Below, piece after piece: positions 34,470 through 43,968 of a stretch of 64,000 nt of DNA. Within the stretch, counting starts at the first letter, position 1. Each line of letters starts with the position of its first letter. The stretch lies in the NCBI GenBank assembly GCA_963920765.1, contig OY987244.1:1428501-1492500 (forward strand), in the 5' to 3' direction. Below the pieces are notes generated by a model that worked only from the letters and a program-made list of their open reading frames with translations, had not been told where the DNA came from and ran no database searches. The translations under genes were made by a program, and so were the position numbers. This DNA comes from Ulota crispa. Its lineage: Eukaryota > Streptophyta > Bryopsida > Orthotrichales > Orthotrichaceae.

Positions 34470-36230
34470 ATGGATCATGAGCACTTAGCTAGAGATCCGC
34501 GAGGGCTTACAATGCCGAAAGGGATGGGGTTGGAATTGGCCTCATTCATACAACAACAAATTCAAAATGTGTTTCAAGCGGCAATCCCCCATTTAGTGCA
34601 AGAACTTTCAAAGCGTACAACCTTGGGGCCAGGACTGGTAGCGTCATCTACATCCGGAGAAGAAGGGCAAGCACTAAGAAGAATGGAAGAGCTTCGAGGT
34701 GATAGATTTCATATCAAGGAATCAAAAGTAGCGGAACCGGATAAGTTTTCCAGAAAGAAGGGTAACGAGGTGTACCGGTGGCTTGCACAATTGCGTTTGG
34801 TATTCCAAGGTAAGCCACGCATTTATAATTCTGATGCCGATAAAGTCGCTTATGCTCTTTCATATATGACAGGGGCTGCACAAAATTGGGCGATGCCACT
34901 TTTACAAGCCCTTGATGAAGGATGTGATCATGAGCTGTTGAAGGACTATGATGCTTTCCAAAAATCCATTATTGGGGTTTACGGTGACTTGGATAGACAA
35001 GGTAACGCAAAAGACCGTTTAGGTCGGCTTAGGCAAACCGGTTCGGCAGCATCATATATTTTTACATTTAATGAATATGCCGCTCAAGTCAAATGGAATA
35101 AAGCTAGCTTGGTTGCTTGGTTTTGAAAAGGACTCAAAGATGAGATCTTGGATTCCATAGCCACCGCAGAGACCCAACCTCAAAGACTTCAAGATTGGAT
35201 GGCAATAGTGTCTTAGATTGATGAGAGGCTATGGAGCCGATGGCAAAATTGGCAGGTACAATTCGATTCTCAAAATGTTAGAGTTCAAACCGCTCTTTTT
35301 TGTGATCTAGGTGCGAGATCTCAAGCAACTTTGGGCCTAGTGCCTATGGAGCTTAGCGCGACTCAAGCCACGCAAGCTTTGGCAAAAACAACAGCGGAAC
35401 GGCTAGAGTATCAACTCCAGGGGCGATGTTGGGATTGCGGCAAACTAGGACATATCAGAGTTAAATGCCCCACAAATCCCTCTAAGTCACTTTCAATTGT
35501 GACTACCATGAAGATGGAAGAAATAGCCTCCAGAAAAAAAGAAGCCCGGGACTGAATGGGAGAATTTAGTACTCGGACATTGTCCAAACGGCGGCGGCTG
35601 CAATCCCGAAGCAAAGCACAAACACAAAACGAAGGGATGATGAGCTTGATCATGAGCAAGGTTTGCAATAGAAGGAACCTCTAGTGATCCACGAGGATCT
35701 GGGAAATGTATTGACTCCATTGTCTCTACGGGCAACATTAAATCCGGAGGCCCATATAACGTTGGATGCCACAATTAACTCCATGGTGACCTCCACCTTA
35801 GTGGATTCAGGAGCCACATGAATCTTCATACATCCTAGGTTTGCAGAGGAGTGCAATGCAATCCTAAAATTCAAGGGAACACCAAGAGAAGTCCAGTGAT
35901 TGATGGCTAAATGATTAATTCCGGGCTTATTACACACAAAGCGGTGGTTGAACTTGTAATTGAGAGTTACCGTGAGAAGTTGGTGGCGGATATCACCAAC
36001 ACAGGAAGATATCCATTTATTTTGGACATCTTTTGGTTAATTCGTCACGACCCAACTATTTGTTGGTCACAAAAGAGTGTAATGTTCAATTCAGCCTATT
36101 GTGGAGCAAATTGTACAATGCCTGAAATAATGAGTCTCCATTCCGGAGTTGGGAATGATGCTTGGCGACGGTCAACGGATGGTGGAATTACTGCGAGTGC
36201 ACTGCATTCACAAAGCAAAGTTTGCAAAGA
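34470..36230 (+). pseudogene. Ty3/gypsy gag-protease remnant
   Basis: One frame holds a retrotransposon gag domain (FSRKKGNEVYRWLAQLRLVF, ALSYMTGAAQNWA, then RLGRLRQTGSAASYIFTFNE), interrupted by TGA at 35124 and TAG near 35215. It continues to the PMELSA motif and a zinc knuckle CWDCGKLGHIRVKC (35427-35468). The aspartic protease follows with LVDSGAT (35798-35818), a stop directly after, then GLITHKAVVELVI and FILDIFWLIRHDPTICWS. Reverse transcriptase, RNase H and integrase are absent; similarity is lost by about 36.24 kb. The protease-to-linker wording resembles fungal-type gypsy elements, which is a judgement from memory of the family. Dead element, truncated at its 3' side. Confidence 0.85.
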
Positions 36231-37019
36231 AAGAATTGAAAAAAAAATTAACAAAAGAAGAGGCGTCGCGGGCCTTGCAGGCGCTGCGGTGTTGGGTTGA
36301 GAGGAGCGCGCCTTGGGAACACGCAGGGTGTCTTGCTGCGATCGTGCGTTGCCGACTAAAATCGTCTTCAATCTTGATCTTCTCTTCAAATATTCAGTCT
36401 TCAGTCTTTCGTTGACCTATCCTGTGGCTGACTCTAAGGGTATAAGGGTCAAGGTAGGGATAAGAGCCCACTGGATACGGGACGGGTAGATCGGGACAGC
36501 AGACGCGAGCTGCCGTCCGTATGACGGAATCCTAAAATCAAATTCACGATCTGCTAGCCAAAACTCCAGATTGTGAGAACAGAGCAAGTCTCGACCATGT
36601 GGGTGATCAATCCCACTTTGTCATCACAACAATAAATAGGATTAAGTTTGGTTTAACCCAAACTGCCCGCAACAAGGTTTACAAAATAGAATGGAAATGA
36701 ATTGACAAACGAGCCTCCAAAATCAGCTAGGAATAACAAAGCCACATCCCACACATACATAAAAAATAAACCCAAAACATTCCTCTTGAAATCTTCATAT
36801 CTTCAGATCTTCAAGTCTTCATGTTTTCATATTTTAATAAAAACAATGGGGAAAATCACAAATAACAAGTCCTAAAAAAACAGCAACCTTCTATCTAGTG
36901 CCACAGATGGCTCAAATATTCAAATGCTAAGTATAATAGCAATTTGAAAAGCTCTTCTAACCTTCTAACCTTCTTTCAAATTTCAACTCAATTTAAGATA
37001 TTGTTCAAAAGTTATGTAG
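36231..37019. other. Mixed-composition DNA, possible LTR-like fragment
   Basis: The first 200 bp are GC-richer (GGCGTCGCGGGCCTTGCAGG near 36262) and then shift to AT-rich DNA. The change next to the truncated gag suggests a junction with another element. No gene was recognised. Confidence 0.3.
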
Positions 37020-37760
37020 GTTCAAAGTAGAGGCTCTTCGTCCTCCTTACAAACTAAACACTGCCTCTATAAACCTCTATAACTTTTGTTCTGTACATCA
37101 CACATAGAAACGTGATATCAATTTAGAAAGATGATATCACTGGCTACAACCCGTAAAATTTTCATTTCAAAATAAACTCTGTCCAAAAGCTTTAGTCAAT
37201 CAAAGTGTGGGTCTCAATTTTTTAGAGAGCACCCAAACCCGCAACTTCTACCCACTATAACTTCTTCAATAAAATTCCAAATAAAATGATTAAAGACAAT
37301 TCGGAAAGCTATGACAACAAACTATCACTTCTAAAAATCTGAAAAGAAAATTTCATACTGTCCAAAAGTTGTAGTTCTTCAAAGTCTCGGCCTTCTCCTA
37401 ACAAAAGGGCAGCCACCTCCAAACCTTCACACTTCCATAACTTTCTTGTCCAAGCTTCAAACCTAAAGTTTAAGGACTTTCTAGAAAGCTAATACTAAAA
37501 TAAACACTCCCTTCAAATCTTGTTGCAAAATGAAATATAGATCATAAGTTATGGCTTGTCAAAGTCTCAGCCTTTCTTCATAGTTTGGCTTTTTGACTCC
37601 AAAATTCAAACACTCATAACTGTTGCATCACAACTCCAAATCAAACTTGCAAACTCATTTTGGAAAGGTAATCACACAAGGAACAATCTCCACAAATTTC
37701 AATGCAAAATCAAGTATATACAGAAAAAAATCTCACATTAAAGTTTCAGGATTTTTCCCC
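37020..37760. repeat. Degenerate tandem repeat, period roughly 170-190 bp
   Basis: Phrases such as (C)AAAGT-TC-GCCT, CATAACTTTTG, CAAA-CAAACTT and TTTGGAAAG(G/C) recur about four times in the same order with strong divergence. This looks like an old tandem array or LTR-derived repeat. Non-coding. Confidence 0.45.
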
Positions 37761-38097
37761 TTTTTCCCACCAACATTCATACACTAACTTCCAACAACTA
37801 AGGAATCTTTTTTTTCATAATTTCGACCCTATCTAAAGTAGGGAGGTGGGGCACATCAGCCCATGCTCTTTCTTATCCTAACATCACCATAGATGCCAAA
37901 ACCTTTTTCCTTTCACACCTTTCCCATTGACTTCTAAATCTTTAGTATTTTTATTCAAACAAAAGCAAAATATATGAGCCTTCCAAAATATCTAAATAAA
38001 CATATGAAAATGATTAAATTACAAAATAAACACCATCGTAAAGTGGCCACGTGCCCTTGCGAGTATATAATAGCGTTAAACGCTTGTCTTCAGTTGC

Positions 38098-38385
38098 CAA
38101 CTCGTGGACTTGGTTAGCTAGAGAAGCGGTCGTTTCTAGCCGCCCGACGGTCCGGGTTCGAATCCCATCAAACTTGTCGAGCGGTGATGGCGGCGCACGG
38201 CTTGGCAGCTAGTGAGGCAGGAAATTGGCCCAACCAATCCGCTACCTATCTCCCTGAGCTGTGCATGTGACAAGATGGCGCAGCGCATTGGAATCTATGG
38301 CCGCTGCACTGTCACCAAACCGTGGTCCTCACCACGACCACCCCTTTTGCCTCAACTGTTGATTTATTGAAATCAACACAAACAT
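38098..38385 (+). mobile_element. tRNA-derived SINE
   Basis: The head resembles a tRNA: an A-box region (TTGGTTAGCTAGAGAAG) followed about 45 bases later by a consensus B box (GGTTCGAATCCC). The tRNA-like part is followed by an unrelated GC-richer body and an AT-rich tail. This order (polymerase III promoter, unrelated body, AT tail) is that of a plant SINE. The 3' end is not certain because the N gap starts 51 bases later. Confidence 0.6.
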
Positions 38386-38436
38386 AAATAAATAACAAAT
38401 ATTTACATGATGGAGGAATCTCCATCAGGACAGCGG

Positions 38437-38636
38437 NNNNNNNNNNNNNNNNNNNNNNNNNNNNNNNNNNNNNNNNNNNNNNNNNNNNNNNNNNNNNNNN
38501 NNNNNNNNNNNNNNNNNNNNNNNNNNNNNNNNNNNNNNNNNNNNNNNNNNNNNNNNNNNNNNNNNNNNNNNNNNNNNNNNNNNNNNNNNNNNNNNNNNNN
38601 NNNNNNNNNNNNNNNNNNNNNNNNNNNNNNNNNNNN
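38437..38636. other. Assembly gap of 200 N
   Basis: Exactly 200 undetermined bases. It separates plant-type DNA on the left from bacterial coding sequence on the right. Confidence 1.
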
Positions 38637-39989
38637 CTATCAAGCTTGACTGGGTAGACAGTTACGACCGTGGCCTTGAAGCCATTGATACGGGCCAGTA
38701 CGATGTCTATCTGGTTGATTATCGACTGGGTCCTTACACGGGCATCGATCTGATTCAGGAAGCTTTTCGGATGGGTTGTCGGGCACCAATGATCCTGCTT
38801 ACGGGTCAGGATGATTTAACCGTTGATCAGTCGGCGCTTGAGTTGGGTGCGGCCGATTATCTAGTGAAGGGACGAATTGATGCGCAACTCCTCGGGCGTA
38901 GTATTCGGTATGCGCTGCGGCAGGCCAGTGTGCTAGCCGAAGTAGCTCAGAAAGAAAATAAATACCGTAGTCTTTTTGAGCGGTCGATTGATGCCATTTT
39001 TGTGGCGAATGACGAATTGCGTTTTCAGGATGCTAACTCATCTGTTGAGCAACTGTTGGGGTATAGTCGGGATGAACTACGCCATCTGAATCCCGCCCGG
39101 CTGTTTGCTGATCTGAATCACCTGCGCAACCTCCGCTTTAATGTACGGGAACATGGTCAGATTAAGGATTTCGAAACCATGCTTATCCACCGAAATGGCC
39201 GTAAACGAATTTGCCTGATTTCGGTTTGGGCAGTTGAAGATATAATTGGCCATCCGGAATGGTATCAGGGAATTGTCCGTGACATTACCGACCAAAAGCG
39301 GGCTCAGCAAGATCTGATTCTGGCGGAAAAGCTGACAATGACCGGTAAGATTGCCCGGAGTATTGCGCACGAGGTCCGCAATCCGCTGACGAATCTCAGT
39401 CTGGCACTGGAACAGCTCAAAGATGAATTGGATACTGATAATGAGTACGTAACCATGTTCACCGACATCATCGGGCGTAATGTAGATCGTATTGGGCAAC
39501 TCATTACCGAAATGCTCAATTCCTCCAAGCCTCGCGATCTGGATCGGAAAAAGCAGGATTTCAATACGGTTGTTAAAGAGACATTGCAGCTCGTAAGCGA
39601 TCGTACCAAGTTAAAACGAATGCGGCTCGAAACAAATTTCACTACTGACGATAGTCAGGGCGCTCCTCGACCGCGATCAGGTGAAAACAGCTTTGTTGAA
39701 TATCCTGGTCAACGCCGTTGAAGCTATGGAAGAGGGGAAAGGCATTCTATCTGTCCGAACGACCTGTGGTGATAACAATCGTGTATGTGTAGAAGTAAGC
39801 GACAATGGCGGTGGGATTAGCGATGCCGATCGACAACGACTCTTCGATCCGTTCTTCACTGGAAAATCGGGTGGAATGGGATTAGGACTTACGGCTACCC
39901 AGAATATTATCAATAGTCACAAAGGGTCCATTGAAGTTGAAAGTAACGTAGGACAGGGGACAACATTTCGGTTGTTTTTTCCGAAATAG
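38637..39989 (+). pseudogene. Bacterial response-regulator/PAS/histidine kinase, 5' truncated, one frameshift
   Basis: The open frame enters from the gap at 38639 and encodes: the C-terminal part of a receiver domain (DVYLVDYRLGPYTGIDLI with the phospho-acceptor Asp, and YLVKG), a PAS domain (YRSLFERSIDAIFVANDELR), a HisKA domain with H-box HEVRNPL, and an ATPase domain with NILVNAVEAM, DNGGGISD and GMGLGLTATQNII. It ends GTTFRLFFPK. The frame shifts by one base at the GGG run 39658-39660. Removing one G would join SQ directly to ALLDRDQVK, so a sequencing error or a one-base insertion are both possible. The domain order is that of a hybrid two-component sensor. Codon use and GC content are bacterial; a Cytophagales-like source is inferred. 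Confidence 0.85.
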
Positions 39990-40042
39990 AAACTGTATTA
40001 TATCTTAACCTGTCAGCTATAGGCGCGCCTAAAGTCACCAGT

Positions 40043-40072
40043 AACCAGCTTTATTATAGAGCTGGTTTTTTT
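40043..40072 (+). terminator. Rho-independent terminator after the kinase
   Basis: ACCAGCT-loop-AGCTGGT followed by seven T. It lies about 55 bp after the kinase stop codon. A small palindrome TAGGCGCGCCTA precedes it at 40019-40030. Confidence 0.8.
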
Positions 40073-40246
40073 GTGGAATTGAGTGTGTAAAAAAATCCAC
40101 ACTGCCTCTGATAAATTCTACAGATATGATGGAGAGATGATATTCAGTCTCAATGGGAGTTTGCTCTTATTGTTATTTAACTACTTGATAATGAGAGTAT
40201 AGATGGTGTATTATAGGTGTTCGTGTCGATCAATTATAGAAGTGGC

Positions 40247-40269
40247 ACAATATAGGCTATCTATATTGT
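40247..40269. promoter_or_regulatory. Inverted repeat before the 70-residue gene
   Basis: ACAATATAG-GCTAT-CTATATTGT, with perfect 9-bp arms, ends 18 bp before the ATG at 40288. It may be an operator or an RNA hairpin. The function is unknown. Confidence 0.45.
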
Positions 40270-40287
40270 AACCTACTAACTACCTCT

Positions 40288-40500
40288 ATGTGGTCTATCA
40301 CTCATTTCCCGGCGGCCATGCGGTCATTAAACCCCACAACTCGGGCAAAGGCAATTGAGATTGCGAATCAACTGATCGAGCAAGGACAGTTGGACAAGCA
40401 ACGTGTCGTCATGATGAGTGTTGAAGAAGCCCGTCGCTGGGCACGTTGCGAAAGAGCCGACCAAAAATGGTCGGTTAGGCCAATGCAACCTTATGCCTAA
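40288..40500 (+). CDS. Small bacterial protein of unknown function
   Basis: 70 residues, MWSITHFPAAMRSLNPTTRA to SVRPMQPYA. A predicted helical core (AKAIEIANQLIEQG, SVEEARRWA) is flanked by short tails. I do not recognise the family. It stands alone between the kinase terminator and the Cys-rich gene, in the same direction. No strong Shine-Dalgarno is visible, which is common in Bacteroidota. The composition matches the other bacterial genes here. Confidence 0.65.
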   Translation: MWSITHFPAAMRSLNPTTRAKAIEIANQLIEQGQLDKQRVVMMSVEEARRWARCERADQKWSVRPMQPYA

Positions 40501-40536
40501 TCTGATTTTGTTTTACAACTATAACCTACCACTACT

Positions 40537-40953
40537 ATGATCTGGAAGAAAAATATTTACGATTCGTTGACAAGCTGTGCAACTCTCTGTAATGAGTTTG
40601 CTACTGAATGTTCAAATGCAGAAGACATCGAGATTCGATATCGAAGTATTTTTCTAAATCTGGATTGTGCCGATATGTGCCGAAACCTGGCCATGATGTA
40701 CGTTCGCGGTTCAGAAAACGCGCGTCTATTGGCAAAGGCTTGCATTGAAGTATGCGAAAAATGTGCTGAAGAAGTAAGACAGTTTGATACAGATCGTAGC
40801 CGTCAAATTTACGCGATATGTCAGCAAACGGTTCTCAGTTGTGTTAACATTATTGAGATGGGCCACCAAACCGATATTGATGCCAGAAATCCAACTGTTA
40901 CACCCGCTTCTTTGTTTTACGGCATCGATCTACGCGAAACACTTTATAATTAA
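40537..40953 (+). CDS. Cys-rich four-helix-bundle protein (DUF326 / copper-binding type)
   Basis: 138 residues with ten Cys, many in C-x3-C helices (CATLC, CADMC, CIEVC, then CEKC and the later AIC and LSC). This spacing is typical of the DUF326 family, some of which are four-helix bundles that bind many Cu(I) ions inside the bundle. No signal peptide, so probably cytosolic. The start ATG follows a TTTG-rich stretch 25-30 bases upstream that could be a Bacteroidota promoter. Metal binding is inferred from the family and was not shown here. Confidence 0.8.
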   Translation: MIWKKNIYDSLTSCATLCNEFATECSNAEDIEIRYRSIFLNLDCADMCRNLAMMYVRGSENARLLAKACIEVCEKCAEEVRQFDTDRSRQIYAICQQTVLSCVNIIEMGHQTDIDARNPTVTPASLFYGIDLRETLYN

Positions 40954-41067
40954 TAGGCAATAGTTAAGTCAATAGTCGTCAGTTGATAGTCATCGGTCAA
41001 AATAAGTAGGTTTTAAAACTATACTATTGACTAACGACTGTTGACTGACGACCTTTTTTACAACGTT

Positions 41068-41574
41068 ATGGAAACTAAAGAACAGGTAAACAAATCCCTG
41101 GAGAAGGTTCGCGATATGATCGAAGATATTCGAATCGCGATGATGACAACTGTTGATGAACAGGGCAATCTGGTCAGCCGACCGATGGCTGTTATGCAAG
41201 TTGACGAAGATGGGACAATCTGGTTTTTTACGAAGCGCTCGTCGCCTAAAGTTGACCAAATTGATCATAACGATCATCGGGTAAATCTGGCGTTTGCCTC
41301 CGTTAGCGATGCTAATTATGTATCGGTATCTGGTCAAGCACAGGAATTTGATGATCAGGCTAAAGTCGATGAACTCTGGAATCCTCAGGTAAAAGCCTGG
41401 TTTCCCGAAGGAAAAGATGATCCGGAATTAACCTTGCTAAAAGTCCACATGGACATGGCTGAATACTGGAATGCCAGCGATAGCCGGATGATTCGGCTAA
41501 TTCAACAGGCAACCGCAGCCATTACCGGCAACCCACCCAAAATGGGGGAGAACGAGAAGGTTTATAACAATTAA
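41068..41574 (+). CDS. Pyridoxamine 5'-phosphate oxidase family protein (general stress protein 26 type)
   Basis: 168 residues from the ATG at 41068 (METKEQVNKSLEKVRDMIED). An upstream in-frame ATG at 41041 lies in an intergenic inverted repeat and is less likely. The split-barrel flavin-binding fold is indicated by IAMMTTVDEQGNLVSRPM, WFFTKRSSPKVDQI and VNLAFASVSDANYVSVSG, and the C-terminal part has VKAWFPEGKDDPELTLLKV, as in stress protein 26 relatives. These proteins bind FMN or F420-like cofactors; the substrate is unknown. Imperfect inverted repeats lie on both sides of the gene. Confidence 0.88.
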   Translation: METKEQVNKSLEKVRDMIEDIRIAMMTTVDEQGNLVSRPMAVMQVDEDGTIWFFTKRSSPKVDQIDHNDHRVNLAFASVSDANYVSVSGQAQEFDDQAKVDELWNPQVKAWFPEGKDDPELTLLKVHMDMAEYWNASDSRMIRLIQQATAAITGNPPKMGENEKVYNN

Positions 41575-41660
41575 TGATTGAATGAGTGAGTGATAGAATG
41601 ATTGAATAGCTGTCGCAAAACCTACTCAATCATTCTATCACTCACTCATTCAATCATTAG
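41573..41660. terminator. Long inverted repeat between the PPOX-family and DUF3891 genes
   Basis: AATGATTGAATGAGTGAGTG... on the left is mirrored by ...CACTCACTCATTCAATCATT on the right, with arms of about 33 bases and a short spacer. The left arm starts inside the stop codon of the upstream gene. It would form a long hairpin, perhaps ending transcription or protecting RNA. There is no clear T-run after it, so its role is uncertain. Confidence 0.55.
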
Positions 41661-41665
41661 AATTT

Positions 41666-42397
41666 ATGATCGTTACCCAAACGGATACCGGCTGGCAAAT
41701 TATCCACCAGCAGGCGCATGGGCTGCTGGCCGTACAACTGGCCTTACACTGGCAAGCAGAGAAACGACCGACGCGTTGGATCGAGACATTGACTGCGTTG
41801 ACAGAACACGACGATGGGCAACCCGCCTGGGAAGAGCACAATCATCTGACAGCAGCCGGCACGCCCCTTCACTTTAAACTGCTTGATTATTCAGTAGAGC
41901 AGTGTCGACAGTTGGTTCAGATTGGTCTGCAAAAAAGCCGTTGGAACGCGCTGTTAATGTCTATGCATACCTCGTTTTTGTATGAATCGAAACGGGGTGT
42001 TGATAAGGCGCTTGATGAATTTTTAGATCAGCAAGTTGCCAATCAGGCCAAATGGCGGAAGGAGTCAAAAGCGACTAAAGCTGAAGCTGATTATGATTAT
42101 CGATTTCTCCAGTGGTGTGATGCCCTGTCGCTTGTGTTATGCATGAACCAAGTACCTCCCGAAGAGCGCCGTTTGGAGGTTAGCCTGGGTCCAGATGGAC
42201 AAGCTTATACTATTCTTCAGCGAGCCGATGGAACGTTGAGTCTGGAGCCGTGGCCATTTGAGGTTCCAACTATTCAGGTTCATGTGGAGACATTTTCTCT
42301 GAATCAGGTCGTGTTTAAAAATGATAAGCAACTCTATAATGCGTTACAGGATTCTCCGGTAACGATAAAAGAGTGGACGTTTCGAGAAGGTCATTAG
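41666..42397 (+). CDS. DUF3891 family protein
   Basis: 243 residues, MIVTQTDTGWQIIHQQAHG to KEWTFREGH. The N-terminal HQQAHGLLAVQLALHW, the acidic-aromatic PAWEEHNHL block and WNALLMSMHTSFLYE are typical of DUF3891, a family found mainly in Bacteroidota and related bacteria without a known function. The conserved His and acidic residues suggest a metal-dependent alpha-helical hydrolase fold, but this is inference. The gene is followed by paired terminators shared with the convergent GlgX gene. Confidence 0.82.
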   Translation: MIVTQTDTGWQIIHQQAHGLLAVQLALHWQAEKRPTRWIETLTALTEHDDGQPAWEEHNHLTAAGTPLHFKLLDYSVEQCRQLVQIGLQKSRWNALLMSMHTSFLYESKRGVDKALDEFLDQQVANQAKWRKESKATKAEADYDYRFLQWCDALSLVLCMNQVPPEERRLEVSLGPDGQAYTILQRADGTLSLEPWPFEVPTIQVHVETFSLNQVVFKNDKQLYNALQDSPVTIKEWTFREGH

Positions 42398-42422
42398 GCT
42401 GTGGTGCCGGTAGATTACTATA

Positions 42423-42495
42423 GTGTCGGTTTTAAGAAACCGACACCACGCGTTAGAAAGCAAAAGTGCCATAACAGATTGTTATGGCACTTTTG
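42423..42495. terminator. Two hairpins between convergent genes
   Basis: The first stem, GTGTCGGTTT-TAAG-AAACCGACAC, lies at 42423-42446. The second, CAAAAGTGCCATAACA with its complement ending GGCACTTTTG, lies at 42461-42495. They sit between the stop codons of the DUF3891 gene (+) and GlgX (-) and probably act as a bidirectional terminator. Confidence 0.8.
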
Positions 42496-42520
42496 CTTAT
42501 GAGTAGGCAAACTTTTTGCC

Positions 42521-43565
42521 TCATTTAAGCCGTAATAGCAGTGATGAGCGGGAGGGCACATTAATCGGTTTTCCACCTTGGGTTGGGGCCACCTTCGGAT
42601 TGACCTGCCCGCTAAACGTATCAACGATGACGTCCCACGATGAGCTTTTACGGCCAATCTTTGGAAGCATAAAGGGAATGTCTTCCCAATAGGAATTTAA
42701 AATCCAGATGAGTTGCTCATCGCCAATATCCTGTCCGTCCTCAGTTTGCTCCGATACACGTAGCCCATCAATGAAAAGGGCTAAGCAATGTGTATCTGGG
42801 TTATTAAGATCGTCGCTGGTCATTTCTTCACCGTCTGGCCGAAGGTAGGCGACTTGCTCACTACCAAAGAAACGGCGTCGGCTCAATAAGGGAATGTCGT
42901 GGCGAAGGGCAGTGAGCTGACTGGTAAACTCAAAAAGAGCTTGTTGCTTCTCGTTCCAATGCCAATCCATCCAGCTAATTTCGCTATCCTGATTATAGCC
43001 ATTGTTGTTGCCATGCTGAGTTCGCCCGCATTCGTCACCCATTACGATCATGGGTGTACCCTGACTGAGTAACATCGTTGCCAGGAAGTTACGTTTCTGG
43101 CGTTCGCGAAGGTCGTTGATGTTCTGGTCATCGGTGGGACCTTCGGCTCCGCAGTTCCAGCTCATGTTATCGTTAGAACCATCGCGGTTATCTTCGCCAT
43201 TGGCCTCGTTATGCTTGTCGTTATAACTAACCAGATCATTCAGCGTAAAGCCATCGTGTGCTGTAATCAGGTTGATGCTGTTAGCGGGCGAACGACCATC
43301 ACTTGCATACAGGTCAGGACTACCCAGTAATCGGGTGGCTGTTTCGGCCGCTTTGCCATTTTCGCCTTTCCAGAATCCACGAAGCGTATCGCGGTATTTA
43401 CCGTTCCACTCCGACCAACGAACCGGGAAGCCGCCTACGTTATAGGATTGAATATCCCAGGGTTCGGCAATGAGTTTCACCCGGGCCAGAATTGGGTCTT
43501 GAGCTACCGTATCCAGAAACGACGAGACGCTGCCGAATTCTTCGTCAGTGGAATCAAGGCCGAGG
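42521..43565 (-). CDS. glgX: Glycogen debranching enzyme GlgX, C-terminal half, cut at the plant junction
   Basis: About 347 residues of bacterial GH13 isoamylase-type debranching enzyme, from EEFGSVSSFLDTVAQDP to SRSSLLLRLK; a whole enzyme has roughly 700. Visible conserved regions are VKLIAEPWD (general acid Glu), NLITAHDGFTLNDLV (third catalytic Asp), YNDKHNEANGE and GTPMIVMGDECGRTQ. The N-terminal carbohydrate-binding part and the region with the nucleophilic Asp are missing. The frame happens to stay open to an ATG at 43588, but the residues before about LDSTDEEF are not GlgX-like, so the break lies close to 43560. Past it the DNA is AT-rich plant sequence. Confidence 0.9.
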
Positions 43566-43968
43566 CAAATGTTTCCAATTGAATTCATGAATGGAATTTC
43601 AAATTGATAGCTACATTAGTGGGTGTCAAGACAAGAACTTTTGTTAAGAAGTTAGCACTCTTGAATAACACACATGTTACATTTGGAGAGAAAATTAAAA
43701 ACAAACTTTGATGCCAATGTTATAGCTACATGATTTTCTTAACTTATTTTTAATGACGTGGGAGAGGCTCAACAGAAGGGATTCCAAAAATGTAAAAAAA
43801 CTCTCAATATTTGACCCCTCTCCTTGATTTTTGTAGAACAATTAGAAAACAAAACCCTCAATGATGTAATTGGTTACCCCAGATTTGAGTCCTACTTTTG
43901 AAATCCTGATTTTTCAATCTTCCAACTAAAGTCCTAGTTCCAGTTTGGATGCAATGCCCCTATTATAA
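43566..43968. other. Plant-type intergenic DNA after the bacterial block
   Basis: Composition returns abruptly to AT-rich. No gene was recognised. Confidence 0.5.

Noticed and set aside
38637-43565. Established horizontal gene transfer into the plant
   Set aside because: The gap on one side, intact bacterial operon layout, terminators and lack of introns or compositional drift favour an assembly chimera. The claim needs reads over both borders.
43535-43586. Two GAATTC sites near the bacterial-plant junction as a cloning scar
   Set aside because: One encodes Glu-Phe within the conserved GlgX frame. The other could occur by chance, and there is no vector sequence, so no conclusion is justified.
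42521-43588. A complete 355-residue gene starting at the ATG at 43588
   Set aside because: The first residues are not GlgX-like and the enzyme should be about twice as long. The ATG belongs to, or is next to, the unrelated AT-rich flank.
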